In this document: positions 1 to 7,258 of the stretch, piece by piece
Numbering within the stretch: the stretch's first letter is position 1
Layout of the letters: each line of letters begins with the position of its first letter
Source of the DNA: JAVJSD01 sp040219575
Lineage (GTDB): Bacteria; Planctomycetota; Planctomycetia; Pirellulales; Pirellulaceae
Reading direction: 5' to 3'
Length of the DNA stretch: 20,381 nt
Assembly: GCA_040219575.1 (NCBI GenBank)
Contig: JAVJSD010000060.1
Coordinates: forward strand, 1 to 20,381
Notes under the pieces: generated by a model
The model's database searches: none
What the model was told of the DNA's origin: nothing
The model's input: the letters and a program-made list of their open reading frames with translations, nothing else
Position numbers and translations under genes: made by a program

Positions 1-30
1 CTGAGGCGGAAAAGCGCCGGCGACTCGCAA

Positions 31-50
31 GCCCGGCGTGAACGCCGGGC
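31..50. repeat. Short perfect palindrome in leading intergenic DNA
   Basis: An 8-bp perfect stem (GCCCGGCG / CGCCGGGC) closes a TGAA loop. It is flanked by two near-identical stretches at 1-16 and 61-76 (CTGxGGCGGAAAAG...), about 60 bp apart, so the window may open inside a small repeat cluster. No T-run follows on either strand, so it is not a convincing intrinsic terminator. It resembles the short palindromic intergenic repeats common in planctomycete genomes; that comparison is from memory. Confidence 0.5.
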
Positions 51-388
51 CTAACACCGCCTGCGGCGGAAAAGGACCGTGAACGGCCCTCCGTCACAAA
101 GCGCCTTTCCTCAAGACACATCCCACTGCTCAACGCGTGCCGTTGTGACCTTACGTTTCGTTCAAACTAGCCCACTGCCGGGGACGCAGCGAAGTCGACC
201 TCCATCGCCCGGCATCGTAGAATTTGTGTGGAATCTTCGTAGCGGAAGTCGTGAGACTTCCGTCGGCATCGAAACGAAGGAACCCCACGAGTTCCGCTAC
301 AAATCGAGTTCGGCGACACATCGATTTGCCGCTTTGACGTTTTCAGACGGAGCTTAGCTTTCAGAAGGCCGCGTCGAGGCGACGAACT
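51..388. other. Intergenic region upstream of the GDSL hydrolase gene
   Basis: No convincing gene is seen here. A 92-codon open frame at 79-357 has unremarkable composition, no recognisable domain and runs through the palindromic repeat at 239-300, so it is not called. GAGG at 376-379 lies 9 bases ahead of the GTG at 389 and is the probable ribosome binding site of the hydrolase. No clear promoter was identified. Confidence 0.5.
239..300. repeat. Nested palindromic repeat, GTAGCGGAAG family, copy 1
   Basis: The element starts with GTAGCGGAAGTCGTGAGACT and ends with the near reverse complement (GAGTTCCGCTAC), giving imperfect arms of about 22 bp. The left arm is itself a perfect hairpin (CGGAAGTC, loop GTGA, GACTTCCG). 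The right arm also folds (GGAAC...GTTCC). The same terminal sequences recur at 8411-8480 around a different centre, so this is a dispersed family. It carries no coding capacity. Confidence 0.75.
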
Positions 389-1498
389 GTGTCCGACAAA
401 ACTCAGCGGCCGGGGCGGATAGCGCGGTGGGCGATGTTGTTGGCGGCGCTGGTCGCCGTCATCGCGTCGCTGCTGACCTTCCCCGCCGCCATCGCCTGGA
501 TGGTCGGCGGATGGCTGGTGTGGCACACCTGCCGAGTGCTGCGAGGCCGGCCGAGTTGGGCGCTGGCTGTTTGCAGCGTGGTGCTGCTCATCAAACGCGT
601 GCCGTGGTCGTGGAGCTTGCTCGCTCTGGCGGTCGCGGCCGCACTGGCGCTTGCGAGCACTGCCTGGTCCATTCGGCGGCGACCGACGGCGCAGCGAGAC
701 CCGAAACCCATGGAGTGGCAAAGTCGGCTCACCTGGGCGACGCTGGTGTTGCTGTGGTTGAGTTGGGGATACTTCGCCTGGGACTTCGACGACGCCGCGA
801 GTGCTTCGCGTCGCCCGCCGTTCGACCCTTCGCGGCCGGTCGTTTGCCTGGGTGATAGTTTGACCGCCGGCGGATATCCGACGCTGCTTGCCGAGCGACT
901 CTCGGTTCCGGTCGTCGACATGGGGGTTGAAGGGAACACCACGCGCGACGCCATCGCGCAGGCGCCCGCGCTCGCCGCACTTCAACCTCAGGTCGTGGTC
1001 GTGGAGATCGGCGGCAACGACTACGTGCAGGGGGCGACCCGGGACGAGACGCGCGACAACCTGCAGCACATCGTAAATGTCTGTCGCAACGCCGGCGCCG
1101 AAGTGGTGCTTGTGGAGATTCCCCGCGGTTTCGTCGCGGATCCCTACGGCGGACTCGAACGTGAAATCGCGCGGCGCGACGACCTTGAGCTGATTCCCGA
1201 CACGACCATCCGCTGGTTCGTGCTCCGCAGCCCCTACGCCCCGCCCGGCATGTGGCTCCATCGCGAGTGGCATCTCAGCGACGATGGACTGCACCCCAAC
1301 GCGCGCGGAAGCGAGGCGCTCGCCGATCGCGTGGCCGACGCGCTGGCGACGATGTATGGGCCGGAGATCCGCAAGTCGTCGCGCGATGGAGACGGCGCGA
1401 CGCTCGACGATGGAATACCGATCAACCGCTTGCCGGCTAAGCGCCCAGCACGGTTGAGTCGGCACGGGTTGTGTGCGGCAGTTCGCGCATCGCCTTGA
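389..1498 (+). CDS. Membrane-anchored GDSL/SGNH-family hydrolase (lysophospholipase/arylesterase type)
   Basis: This 369-residue protein has a hydrophobic N-terminal third with about four predicted membrane segments (roughly residues 14-50, 55-69, 71-93 and 112-131). A C-terminal SGNH hydrolase domain follows. Block I is GDSLTAGG with the nucleophile Ser157, the block II glycine lies in EGNTT (Gly182), block III is GGND with Asn210, and block V is DGLHP with Asp299 and His302, so all catalytic positions are present. The arrangement is closest to TesA-like esterases that cleave acyl or acetyl esters; the substrate cannot be told. The start is GTG with GAGG 9 bases upstream. The last 62 bases overlap the end of the convergent kinase gene, and the tail after about residue 325 lacks domain character. 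The multi-pass N-terminus is unusual, because TesA relatives usually carry only a signal peptide. Confidence 0.88.
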   Translation: MSDKTQRPGRIARWAMLLAALVAVIASLLTFPAAIAWMVGGWLVWHTCRVLRGRPSWALAVCSVVLLIKRVPWSWSLLALAVAAALALASTAWSIRRRPTAQRDPKPMEWQSRLTWATLVLLWLSWGYFAWDFDDAASASRRPPFDPSRPVVCLGDSLTAGGYPTLLAERLSVPVVDMGVEGNTTRDAIAQAPALAALQPQVVVVEIGGNDYVQGATRDETRDNLQHIVNVCRNAGAEVVLVEIPRGFVADPYGGLEREIARRDDLELIPDTTIRWFVLRSPYAPPGMWLHREWHLSDDGLHPNARGSEALADRVADALATMYGPEIRKSSRDGDGATLDDGIPINRLPAKRPARLSRHGLCAAVRASP

Positions 1499-3698
1499 CC
1501 AGGTCCGGCGCGCTGAGCACGAGCGCCAGACGGCTGCCGCCGAGTTGGGCCACGCCGGCCACCTTGTCGATGCCGGGCAAAATCTCGCCGATGGCGTTCA
1601 CCACCACCTTGCGTTGCCCCAGCACGCGGTCGACCAGCAGGCAGGCCGAGCCCAACTTGCAGCCGATCAACACGCCCGCGATCGTCGCTCCTTCGCCCCG
1701 CCGCCGCGGTTTTGTATCGAGCAGCCTGGTGAGGTCGACGGCGGCGAACGGTTCGCCGCGTATCGTGGCCACGTGTTCGCCCTGCACCGACTTCAGGTCG
1801 TCGCCGTCCAGTTCCACGATCTCGCGAATGTGCTCGAAAGGAATCACGAATTGGTCGTCTCCCGAGCCGAGCAGCAGGCCGTCGATGACGAGCACCGCCT
1901 GGCGGATCGGAATCTCGAGGCGGATCGTCGTGCCCACGCCGACGTGCGAATCGACCTTCACGTCGCCGTCGTGTTCACGCAGTTTGGTGCGGACGACATC
2001 CATGCCGACCCCGCGGCCCGACACGTCGGAGACCTTCTCCGCCGTGGAGAAGCCCGGGTGGAAGATCAACTCCAGGGCCTCGTCGCGGGAGATCAATTCG
2101 GCCTGTTGTTCGCTCAGGACGCCCTTTTCCAGGGCTTTGCGGATCAGTTTCGCGGGATCCAGGCCGCGGCCGTCGTCCTCGACCGTCACCACCACGTGCG
2201 TCTGCGTCAGCTCGCATTTGAGCGTCAGGGCGCCCGCCTCCGGCTTGCCGGCCGCCAGCCGCTCCTCGGGCGTTTCAATGGCGTGGTCGCAGACGTTGCG
2301 GACCATGTGCATGACCGGGGCGTCGAGCTCCTCGACCAGCGACTTGTCGATCTCGATCTCCTCGCCGATCAGGTGGACGTCGAGCTTCTTGCCCAGGTTT
2401 CCGGCCAGCGAGCGGGCCACGCGGGGGAACTTCGAGAGCAGGCCGCGCGCCGGCACCTTCCGCAGTCCGACGACGCTGCCCTGCAGATCGTTGGTCTGCT
2501 TGGCGAGCGTGTGATTGATCTGCCGCAGTTCCTCGACGAGTTCGTCGAGCTTATTTTCGGAGACCATCCGACGCTGCAGGTCTTTCAGCCGTTCACACGT
2601 GATGAACAGGCAGGAGACGTCGTCCATGAATTCGTCGAGCCGTTCCTCACGCACACGGATGAGTCGGTTCTTCCCGGCGGACTTGCCCGGCTCCTTGCCT
2701 CTTCCGGCGGCAGGCTCCGTTTCTTCCGCGCTTGCCTGGTCTTCGCGCGCGGCGGCGTCCTTCGTCGGATCAGGTTCCGATGCGGCTTGCGGCGCGGCGA
2801 CGACGAGTTGCGAGAGTTCGCCGACCAGGCAGTCCCACACCAAAGACAGCAGCGTCGCGTCGACGTCGAGAGGGCTGTTGAAGATCGTCTGGAAATCCTC
2901 CGCGGCGCTGGCGGCCGCGGAAGCCAGCGAGGCGTAGCCGGCGTCATCGGCCCAGGAGGTGAACTCCGCCGCCGCCTGGAGGAAGCTCCGCCCCACGTCC
3001 TCGGTGTAGCCGCCTCGGTCGAATGCAAGAAACAGATCCAGCAGCGGCGCGACCCGATTGGTTACGTCCTCGCCGCCCAGTTGGCAAGCGACGCCCTGGA
3101 AGTCCGTTGGACGCAGCGCGGCTTGCGCGGACTCCTCGCCGGCTTGTTCTTCGCGCTTCTCGCCGTCGTCCTCCCCCATGACCAGCGCCCGCACGCGGCG
3201 GGCCCAGTCCCGCGCCTGCTCGATGTCGGAGGCGGCGATTTCCTCGGCCAGGGCGACGGCTTCCGCCAGCAGTCGTTGCTCGGGCGTCAGTTGGCAGCGC
3301 GCCTCGTCGGCCAATCGCAAGACGCGCTCGAGCAATTCGGCGTCTTGCGGGCGAATCTCCTCGAACGCCTCTCCCTCCATGACGTGGTGAAGCATGTCGT
3401 TGAGCAGATCGAATCCGTCGACGAACGCCCGCTGCAGATCCTGGGTCAGTTCGACCTGGCCGTTGCGGACCTCGTCGAGCGTGTTCTCCAGCGCATGCGA
3501 AAATCCCTTGACGCCGAGCAGGCCGAAGAAGCCAGCGTTCCCCTTGATGGAGTGGACGGCGCGGAACACGGGATTGATCGCGCCGCTGTCGGGGTCGAGT
3601 CGGTGGTCTTCGAGCAGAACCGGCAGGTCTTGCAGCGAATCGATCGATTCGTCGATAAAGCCGGCCAGCAGCTCGTCGTTCATTTCAACGGCGTTCAT
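1437..3698 (-). CDS. cheA: CheA-type hybrid-input histidine kinase (HPt, dimerisation, HATPase, CheW)
   Basis: This 753-residue cytoplasmic kinase has a CheA layout. The N-terminal HPt domain (about 5-105) carries the phospho-acceptor His49 in AVHSIKGNAGFFGL. A poorly conserved helical region (about 195-300) and a charged, Ala/Glu-rich linker (303-345) follow. Next are the helical dimerisation segment (346-400), the LQGSVVGLRKVP region and the HATPase domain. The N-box is HMVRNVCDHAIE (Asn468), the G1 box DDGRG is at 508-512, and SGRGVGMDVV is at 560-569. A CheW-like domain ends the protein (about 600-740). It would phosphorylate a response regulator, most simply the one encoded 56 bases upstream on the same strand. 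A typical P2 docking domain is not recognised. No methyl-accepting receptor, CheW, CheB or CheR gene is visible nearby, so a signalling role other than flagellar chemotaxis is possible. A second in-frame ATG lies five codons downstream. Confidence 0.9.
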   Translation of the reverse strand: MNAVEMNDELLAGFIDESIDSLQDLPVLLEDHRLDPDSGAINPVFRAVHSIKGNAGFFGLLGVKGFSHALENTLDEVRNGQVELTQDLQRAFVDGFDLLNDMLHHVMEGEAFEEIRPQDAELLERVLRLADEARCQLTPEQRLLAEAVALAEEIAASDIEQARDWARRVRALVMGEDDGEKREEQAGEESAQAALRPTDFQGVACQLGGEDVTNRVAPLLDLFLAFDRGGYTEDVGRSFLQAAAEFTSWADDAGYASLASAAASAAEDFQTIFNSPLDVDATLLSLVWDCLVGELSQLVVAAPQAASEPDPTKDAAAREDQASAEETEPAAGRGKEPGKSAGKNRLIRVREERLDEFMDDVSCLFITCERLKDLQRRMVSENKLDELVEELRQINHTLAKQTNDLQGSVVGLRKVPARGLLSKFPRVARSLAGNLGKKLDVHLIGEEIEIDKSLVEELDAPVMHMVRNVCDHAIETPEERLAAGKPEAGALTLKCELTQTHVVVTVEDDGRGLDPAKLIRKALEKGVLSEQQAELISRDEALELIFHPGFSTAEKVSDVSGRGVGMDVVRTKLREHDGDVKVDSHVGVGTTIRLEIPIRQAVLVIDGLLLGSGDDQFVIPFEHIREIVELDGDDLKSVQGEHVATIRGEPFAAVDLTRLLDTKPRRRGEGATIAGVLIGCKLGSACLLVDRVLGQRKVVVNAIGEILPGIDKVAGVAQLGGSRLALVLSAPDLVKAMRELPHTTRADSTVLGA

Positions 3699-3754
3699 GC
3701 GGCGGCGTCGCTCTCAGAGGGAGGTTCATGTTGGTGTCGCGGCGGGCGGGAGAT

Positions 3755-4210
3755 TCATCCGCCGACGGTCGTCGTGGGGTGGGCTTCGTTGCGAGTGCGG
3801 TCGGTCAAGTCCCGCAAGGTCCGCCACCACCGGTCGACCTTGTCGTAGGTCGAGTCGAGCGCTTCGCAAAGTTCATCGAACTCGCGAATCGGCTTGAACA
3901 AACACGCTTCCGCCCCCAGACGCATCGACTCCAGGATGGTGTTCATCGACACCAGGCCGGTCAGCATGATCACCTGGATTCCCCCGTCGTGCTGCTTGAT
4001 CTGACGGAGAATCTCCAGGCCGTCCACATCCGGCATGTCGACGTCCAGCAGCACCACACGGCAATCGCGGACCAGCAATTCACGCAACGTTTGACTTGGA
4101 TCGCCGAGCGAGTGCACCTGGTATCCATGGCGTCCCAACTTGGCGGCGACCAGCCGCAACAGATCCGGATCGTCGTCGACGTGCAACAGACTTCGTGTTT
4201 GTTGGGGCAT
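3755..4210 (-). CDS. Single-domain CheY-like response regulator
   Basis: This 151-residue protein is a receiver domain with only a short C-terminal helix and no output domain. The conserved acidic pair lies in HVDDDPD (Asp12-Asp14), the phospho-acceptor is Asp56 in LLDVDMP, the switch threonine is Thr84 in MLTG, and the conserved lysine is Lys106 in FKPI. Such proteins pass a phosphoryl signal by protein contact. The kinase gene starts 56 bases downstream on the same strand, so the two are probably co-transcribed and act as a pair. ATG at 4210 is chosen over an upstream in-frame TTG (4234) because the family begins just before the first beta strand; no strong ribosome binding site supports either. 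A block of 14-bp tandem repeats lies 29-83 bases upstream of the start. Confidence 0.88.
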   Translation of the reverse strand: MPQQTRSLLHVDDDPDLLRLVAAKLGRHGYQVHSLGDPSQTLRELLVRDCRVVLLDVDMPDVDGLEILRQIKQHDGGIQVIMLTGLVSMNTILESMRLGAEACLFKPIREFDELCEALDSTYDKVDRWWRTLRDLTDRTRNEAHPTTTVGG

Positions 4211-4238
4211 GGTGTTCGTCCCAGTTGTTCCCAATGCG

Positions 4239-4293
4239 TCTGCGTCCGGTCATCTGCATCATTCATCTGCGTGCGGTCGTCTGCGTGCGGTCA
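4239..4293. repeat. Four tandem 14-bp repeats ahead of the response-regulator gene
   Basis: Four consecutive units start with TCTGC: TCTGCGTCCGGTCA, TCTGCATCATTCA (13 bp, diverged), TCTGCGTGCGGTCG and TCTGCGTGCGGTCA. They lie 29-83 bases upstream of the regulator's ATG, where a promoter or leader would be expected. On the gene's strand the unit reads TGACCGCACGCAGA. They could be binding sites or slippage-generated DNA; the sequence does not decide. Confidence 0.65.
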
Positions 4294-4592
4294 TCGTACG
4301 CGTCCCGACTCCGCGGCGCTCCGAGTAAACGTAGCTTGCGTTATCGTCATCCGAAAGCGAGTTGCCGGCCGAGGATGGGGCGGGCGGCCCCTTGTCGGAT
4401 TGTGGAGGGCGGCCGCCTGTCGGATTCCTCCGCCTGTGCCGATTGCCGCGAATCTCCGGACCGCGACACGACGACGCACGCCGTCAAGTGATCGCATTCG
4501 CGCGGCAGGAGATCGCACACCTTACGGAACTCGTATGCAATCGTTATTGAAGACATTACAAACGTCTCATGGTGTTCTGTCGTCCCGGGCGG

Positions 4593-4621
4593 TGGACCCG
4601 CGTCGGTATTTGCGTTACAAT
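4593..4621 (+). promoter_or_regulatory. Candidate sigma-70-type promoter for the sucrose-phosphate synthase leader
   Basis: TGGACC (4593-4598, 4 of 6 to TTGACA) is followed after 17 bases by TACAAT (4616-4621, 5 of 6 to TATAAT). Transcription would begin near 4628, giving a leader of about 375 bases before the synthase start. This is consensus matching by eye in a GC-rich genome, and planctomycete promoters are poorly characterised. Confidence 0.3.
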
Positions 4622-4905
4622 CCAACGCACACAACAGGCGTCAACCGACGTTTTTTTCGACCCATTGATTGGGCGGCGCAAATGAGGCGGCTTGCCATCG
4701 CGTCAGGGGATCTTCGCCGGTGTGCGATCCACACCAGCGATCCACACACCAGCGATCCGCCGGCTGATCGAAATGGCCCGTTTTCAAACTTCACTCGCGA
4801 GGGAGTCGAGCGATCTCCGTCAAGCAGGCAGCGGCCGAATTCGAGTTTCCGTCGAAAGGCGAGAGCCGGGTCGAGTGCATGTTCCCTCGCGATTTGTCTC
4901 CTGCT

Positions 4906-4936
4906 CCTATCACCATTTGGCGATAGGATTTTTTTT
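4906..4936 (+). terminator. Intrinsic-terminator-like hairpin in the leader of the synthase gene
   Basis: CCTATCACC pairs with GGCGATAGG across an ATTT loop. Eight of nine pairs form, with one A-C mismatch. After one A comes a run of eight T (4929-4936). This is the textbook layout of a rho-independent terminator on the + strand. No + strand gene lies between 1498 and here, so it would end a leader RNA 68 bases before the synthase start, or a small transcript from the 4294-4905 region. Confidence 0.5.
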
Positions 4937-4990
4937 GGCGTGATGGCTGCGGGTGCGTTGCGACGCGCCGAGCCTGAAGGAACGACCTGG

Positions 4991-4996
4991 AAGGAG
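4991..4996 (+). promoter_or_regulatory. Ribosome binding site that decides the synthase start
   Basis: AAGGAG lies 8 bases before the GTG at 5005. An upstream in-frame GTG at 4996 overlaps the last base of this motif and so cannot use it. The motif therefore favours 5005, which makes the protein begin with YIQMITLHG right at the first beta strand. Confidence 0.65.
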
Positions 4997-5004
4997 TGAC
5001 TTCC

Positions 5005-7227
5005 GTGTATATCCAGATGATCACACTGCATGGACTCGTTCGTGGCGAGAACATCGAGATGGGCCGCGACGCCGACACCGGCGGCCAGGTGCGGTACGTG
5101 ATCGAATTGGCGAAAACGCTCAGCGAACTGCCCGAAGTGGAGCAGGTCGATCTGTTCACCCGCCGGATTCGCGACAAGCGGGTCGATGAAATTTATGGCC
5201 GCGAGATCGAGCAGCTCGGCCGCAAGTGCCGACTCGTCCGCCTCCCCTGCGGCGGCGGACGCTACATGCGCAAGGAGCGGCTATGGCCCTACCTCGACGA
5301 ATTCGTCGACGGCATGATCGCCTTCACCCGTCGCCAGGGACGCATTCCCGCGCTGGTTCACGGACACTACGCCGACGCCGGCTATATCGCCCGCGAGGTC
5401 GCTTCGGTGTTCGACGTGCCGCTGGTGTTCACCGGCCACTCGCTCGGCAAGCCAAAGCTCGAGTATCTGCTGTCGCAGGGATGGACTCGCGAGCAGGCCA
5501 ACAAGGAACTGGCCATCGACCATCGGATCAACGTCGAGCAGTCGTGCCTGTCGGTCGCCGATCTGGTGATCACCAGCACCCGCCACGAACGCGACAACCA
5601 GTACGGCGAGTACCACAAGAGCGACCAGTTGCGTTTCGAGGTCATCCCGCCGGGGACCGATCTCGATCGGTTCTTCCCCTACTACGAATACGAAATGCCC
5701 AACTTCGAAGTGGAGGAGCGTTTCAAGCAGGCCCGCGTGCGGATGCAGAACGCACTCGGACGGTTTCACTTCAACAGCGACAAGCCCTTGATTCTGTCGC
5801 TCTGCCGCCCGGACCGCCGCAAGAACATCGGTGCGCTGATCGAAGCCTACGGCCGCAGTAAGCAGATGCAGGCGCTGGCCAACCTGGCGGTGTTCGCCGG
5901 TATTCGCACGAACATCGAGGAGATGGAGGAGAACGAGCAGAAGGTCTTGACCGACATTCTGCTGATGATGGATCGCTACGACCTGTACGGGAAGCTGGCC
6001 ATCCCCAAGCGGCACGACAGCGAATGTGAAGTGCCCGAACTCTACCGTATCACTGCCGAGAAACGGGGAGTGTTCGTCAACAGCGCCTTCATCGAACTCT
6101 TTGGACTGACCGCCATCGAAGCCGGCGCCACGGGCCTGCCGTTCGTGGCCACCGAGAATGGCGGGCCGCAGGATATCGTCGAGAATTGCGGCAACGGACT
6201 GCTGGTCGACACCACCGACGCCGAGCAACTCACGCAGGCCATCCTGACGCTGCTGACCGACGAGGCCAAGTGGCAGCAGTGCTCGACCAACGGCATCAAC
6301 AAGGTTCGAGAATACTACAGTTGGCAGACGCATTGCAAGCGGTACATGGAGTGTCTCCACGAAGTGGTGCAGGAGCCGCCGAACGTATCGGTCGTCGGCG
6401 GCACCGCCTCGCCCGGAAGAAGATTGTCGACCGTCGACAGCATGCTGATCACGGATATCGACAACACGCTGCTGGGCGACGACGAGGCGATGCACAACCT
6501 GTTGCGGCTGCTTGAGGAGCACCGCGACCACATGGCCTTCGGCGTCGCTTCCGGACGGGCGTTGGAGTTGGTCAACGAAGTGTTGCACGAACACGGCGTC
6601 GACGACATCGACGTGATCATCTCGTCGGTCGGCACCGAGATCTACTACGGCCGCGAGCAGACGCCCGACAAGGGCTGGTCGAGCCATCTGCGGTCGAAGT
6701 GGAAGCCCGACTTGATCCGCGACCTGCTGGCCGAATTCGATTTCCTGACGCTGCAGCCGGAATCGCATACGCAGCGCGAATTCAAAATCAGCTACGATCT
6801 CGACGACGCGGTCGATCCGGAAGAAGTGTTGCCGTCGATTCAGGAGGCGCTGGCCAAAGCGCGGACCGGCTACAATCTGGTCTTTTCGCACGGCACCTAC
6901 ATCGACATCCTGCCGCACCGGGCGTCGAAAGGGAAGGCGATCCGCCATCTGTCGGGAAAATGGAATATTCCCCTGCACCGCATCGCGACGGCGGGCGATT
7001 CCGGCAACGACCGCGACATGCTGATCGGCGATACGGCCGGCATCGTGGTGGCCAACCACTCTGCGGAACTGGCGTCGCTGAGGGACTCGAAGTCGAGCAA
7101 GGTCTACTTCGCGGAGGCCTCCTACGCGGCGGCCATTGTCGAGGGACTGGAGTATTACGGCCTGCTGGGCGGCCATGAACACGCTCCCTCGCCCCCGACC
7201 GACGCGGCCGAAGTCGTAAGTTCGTAG
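5005..7227 (+). CDS. Sucrose-phosphate synthase with fused sucrose-phosphatase domain
   Basis: This 740-residue bifunctional enzyme is likely to make sucrose 6-phosphate from UDP-glucose and fructose 6-phosphate and then remove the phosphate, giving sucrose as a compatible solute or reserve. Residues 1-455 form a GT-B glycosyltransferase of the GT4 type. They include DTGGQVRYVIELAK (24-37), the HGHYADAG and TGHSLGK segments (119-149), VIPPGTDLDRFFP (213-225) and RPDRRKN (268-274). The donor-binding E-x7-E region is AFIELFGLTAIEAGATGLP (361-379), with Glu364 and Glu372. Residues 478-720 form a HAD phosphatase of the sucrose-phosphatase type: DIDNT (Asp484, Asp486), SGR (516-518), KGKAIR (642-647) and GDSGND (664-669). 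All key residues of both domains are present. There is no signal peptide, so it acts in the cytoplasm. Initiation at GTG 5005 is set by AAGGAG. It converges with the last exbD gene, 31 bases apart. Confidence 0.92.
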   Translation: MYIQMITLHGLVRGENIEMGRDADTGGQVRYVIELAKTLSELPEVEQVDLFTRRIRDKRVDEIYGREIEQLGRKCRLVRLPCGGGRYMRKERLWPYLDEFVDGMIAFTRRQGRIPALVHGHYADAGYIAREVASVFDVPLVFTGHSLGKPKLEYLLSQGWTREQANKELAIDHRINVEQSCLSVADLVITSTRHERDNQYGEYHKSDQLRFEVIPPGTDLDRFFPYYEYEMPNFEVEERFKQARVRMQNALGRFHFNSDKPLILSLCRPDRRKNIGALIEAYGRSKQMQALANLAVFAGIRTNIEEMEENEQKVLTDILLMMDRYDLYGKLAIPKRHDSECEVPELYRITAEKRGVFVNSAFIELFGLTAIEAGATGLPFVATENGGPQDIVENCGNGLLVDTTDAEQLTQAILTLLTDEAKWQQCSTNGINKVREYYSWQTHCKRYMECLHEVVQEPPNVSVVGGTASPGRRLSTVDSMLITDIDNTLLGDDEAMHNLLRLLEEHRDHMAFGVASGRALELVNEVLHEHGVDDIDVIISSVGTEIYYGREQTPDKGWSSHLRSKWKPDLIRDLLAEFDFLTLQPESHTQREFKISYDLDDAVDPEEVLPSIQEALAKARTGYNLVFSHGTYIDILPHRASKGKAIRHLSGKWNIPLHRIATAGDSGNDRDMLIGDTAGIVVANHSAELASLRDSKSSKVYFAEASYAAAIVEGLEYYGLLGGHEHAPSPPTDAAEVVSS

Positions 7228-7258
7228 CCACGCAGTCCCACGGCGAGTTCTCGATCGC

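Larger units (their letters stand above)
4294..5004. other. Gene-poor region between response regulator and sucrose-phosphate synthase
   Basis: About 700 bases hold no convincing gene; short open frames on both strands have no domain character or good ribosome binding sites. Visible structure includes a pair of 19-bp direct repeats 25 bases apart (4383-4401 and 4408-4426, GGCGGCCxCxTGTCGGATT, 17 of 19 identical). A second tandem repeat, CGATCCACACCAG, is at 4725-4737 and recurs as 15 bp at 4738-4752. A T-run at 4651-4657 follows a weak 4-bp stem. A candidate forward promoter (4593-4621) and a terminator-like hairpin (4906-4936) are listed separately. The region holds the divergent control sequences for the regulator/kinase pair and for the synthase. 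Confidence 0.55.

Noticed and set aside
79..357. Forward frame of 92 codons ahead of the hydrolase
   Set aside because: It reads through the palindromic repeat at 239-300 and has no protein-like features.
1473..3848. Long forward open frame (791 codons) opposite the CheA-type kinase gene
   Set aside because: It lies antisense to a gene with clear domains; open antisense frames are common in GC-rich coding DNA, and its translation (many R, Q, H, D) has no domain.
4239..4293. CRISPR array
   Set aside because: The units are 14 bp, directly adjacent and lack spacers.
4638..4657. Terminator from CGTC-AACC-GACG followed by T7
   Set aside because: The stem has only four Watson-Crick pairs, too weak to call although the T-run is clear.
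4615..5031. Minus-strand frame of 138 codons in the synthase upstream region
   Set aside because: It runs through the terminator-like hairpin, overlaps the synthase start and has no domain or ribosome binding site.
5281..7182. Minus-strand open frame (633 codons) opposite sucrose-phosphate synthase
   Set aside because: It is a complement-frame shadow of a gene with intact catalytic motifs; no signal, domain or ribosome binding site.
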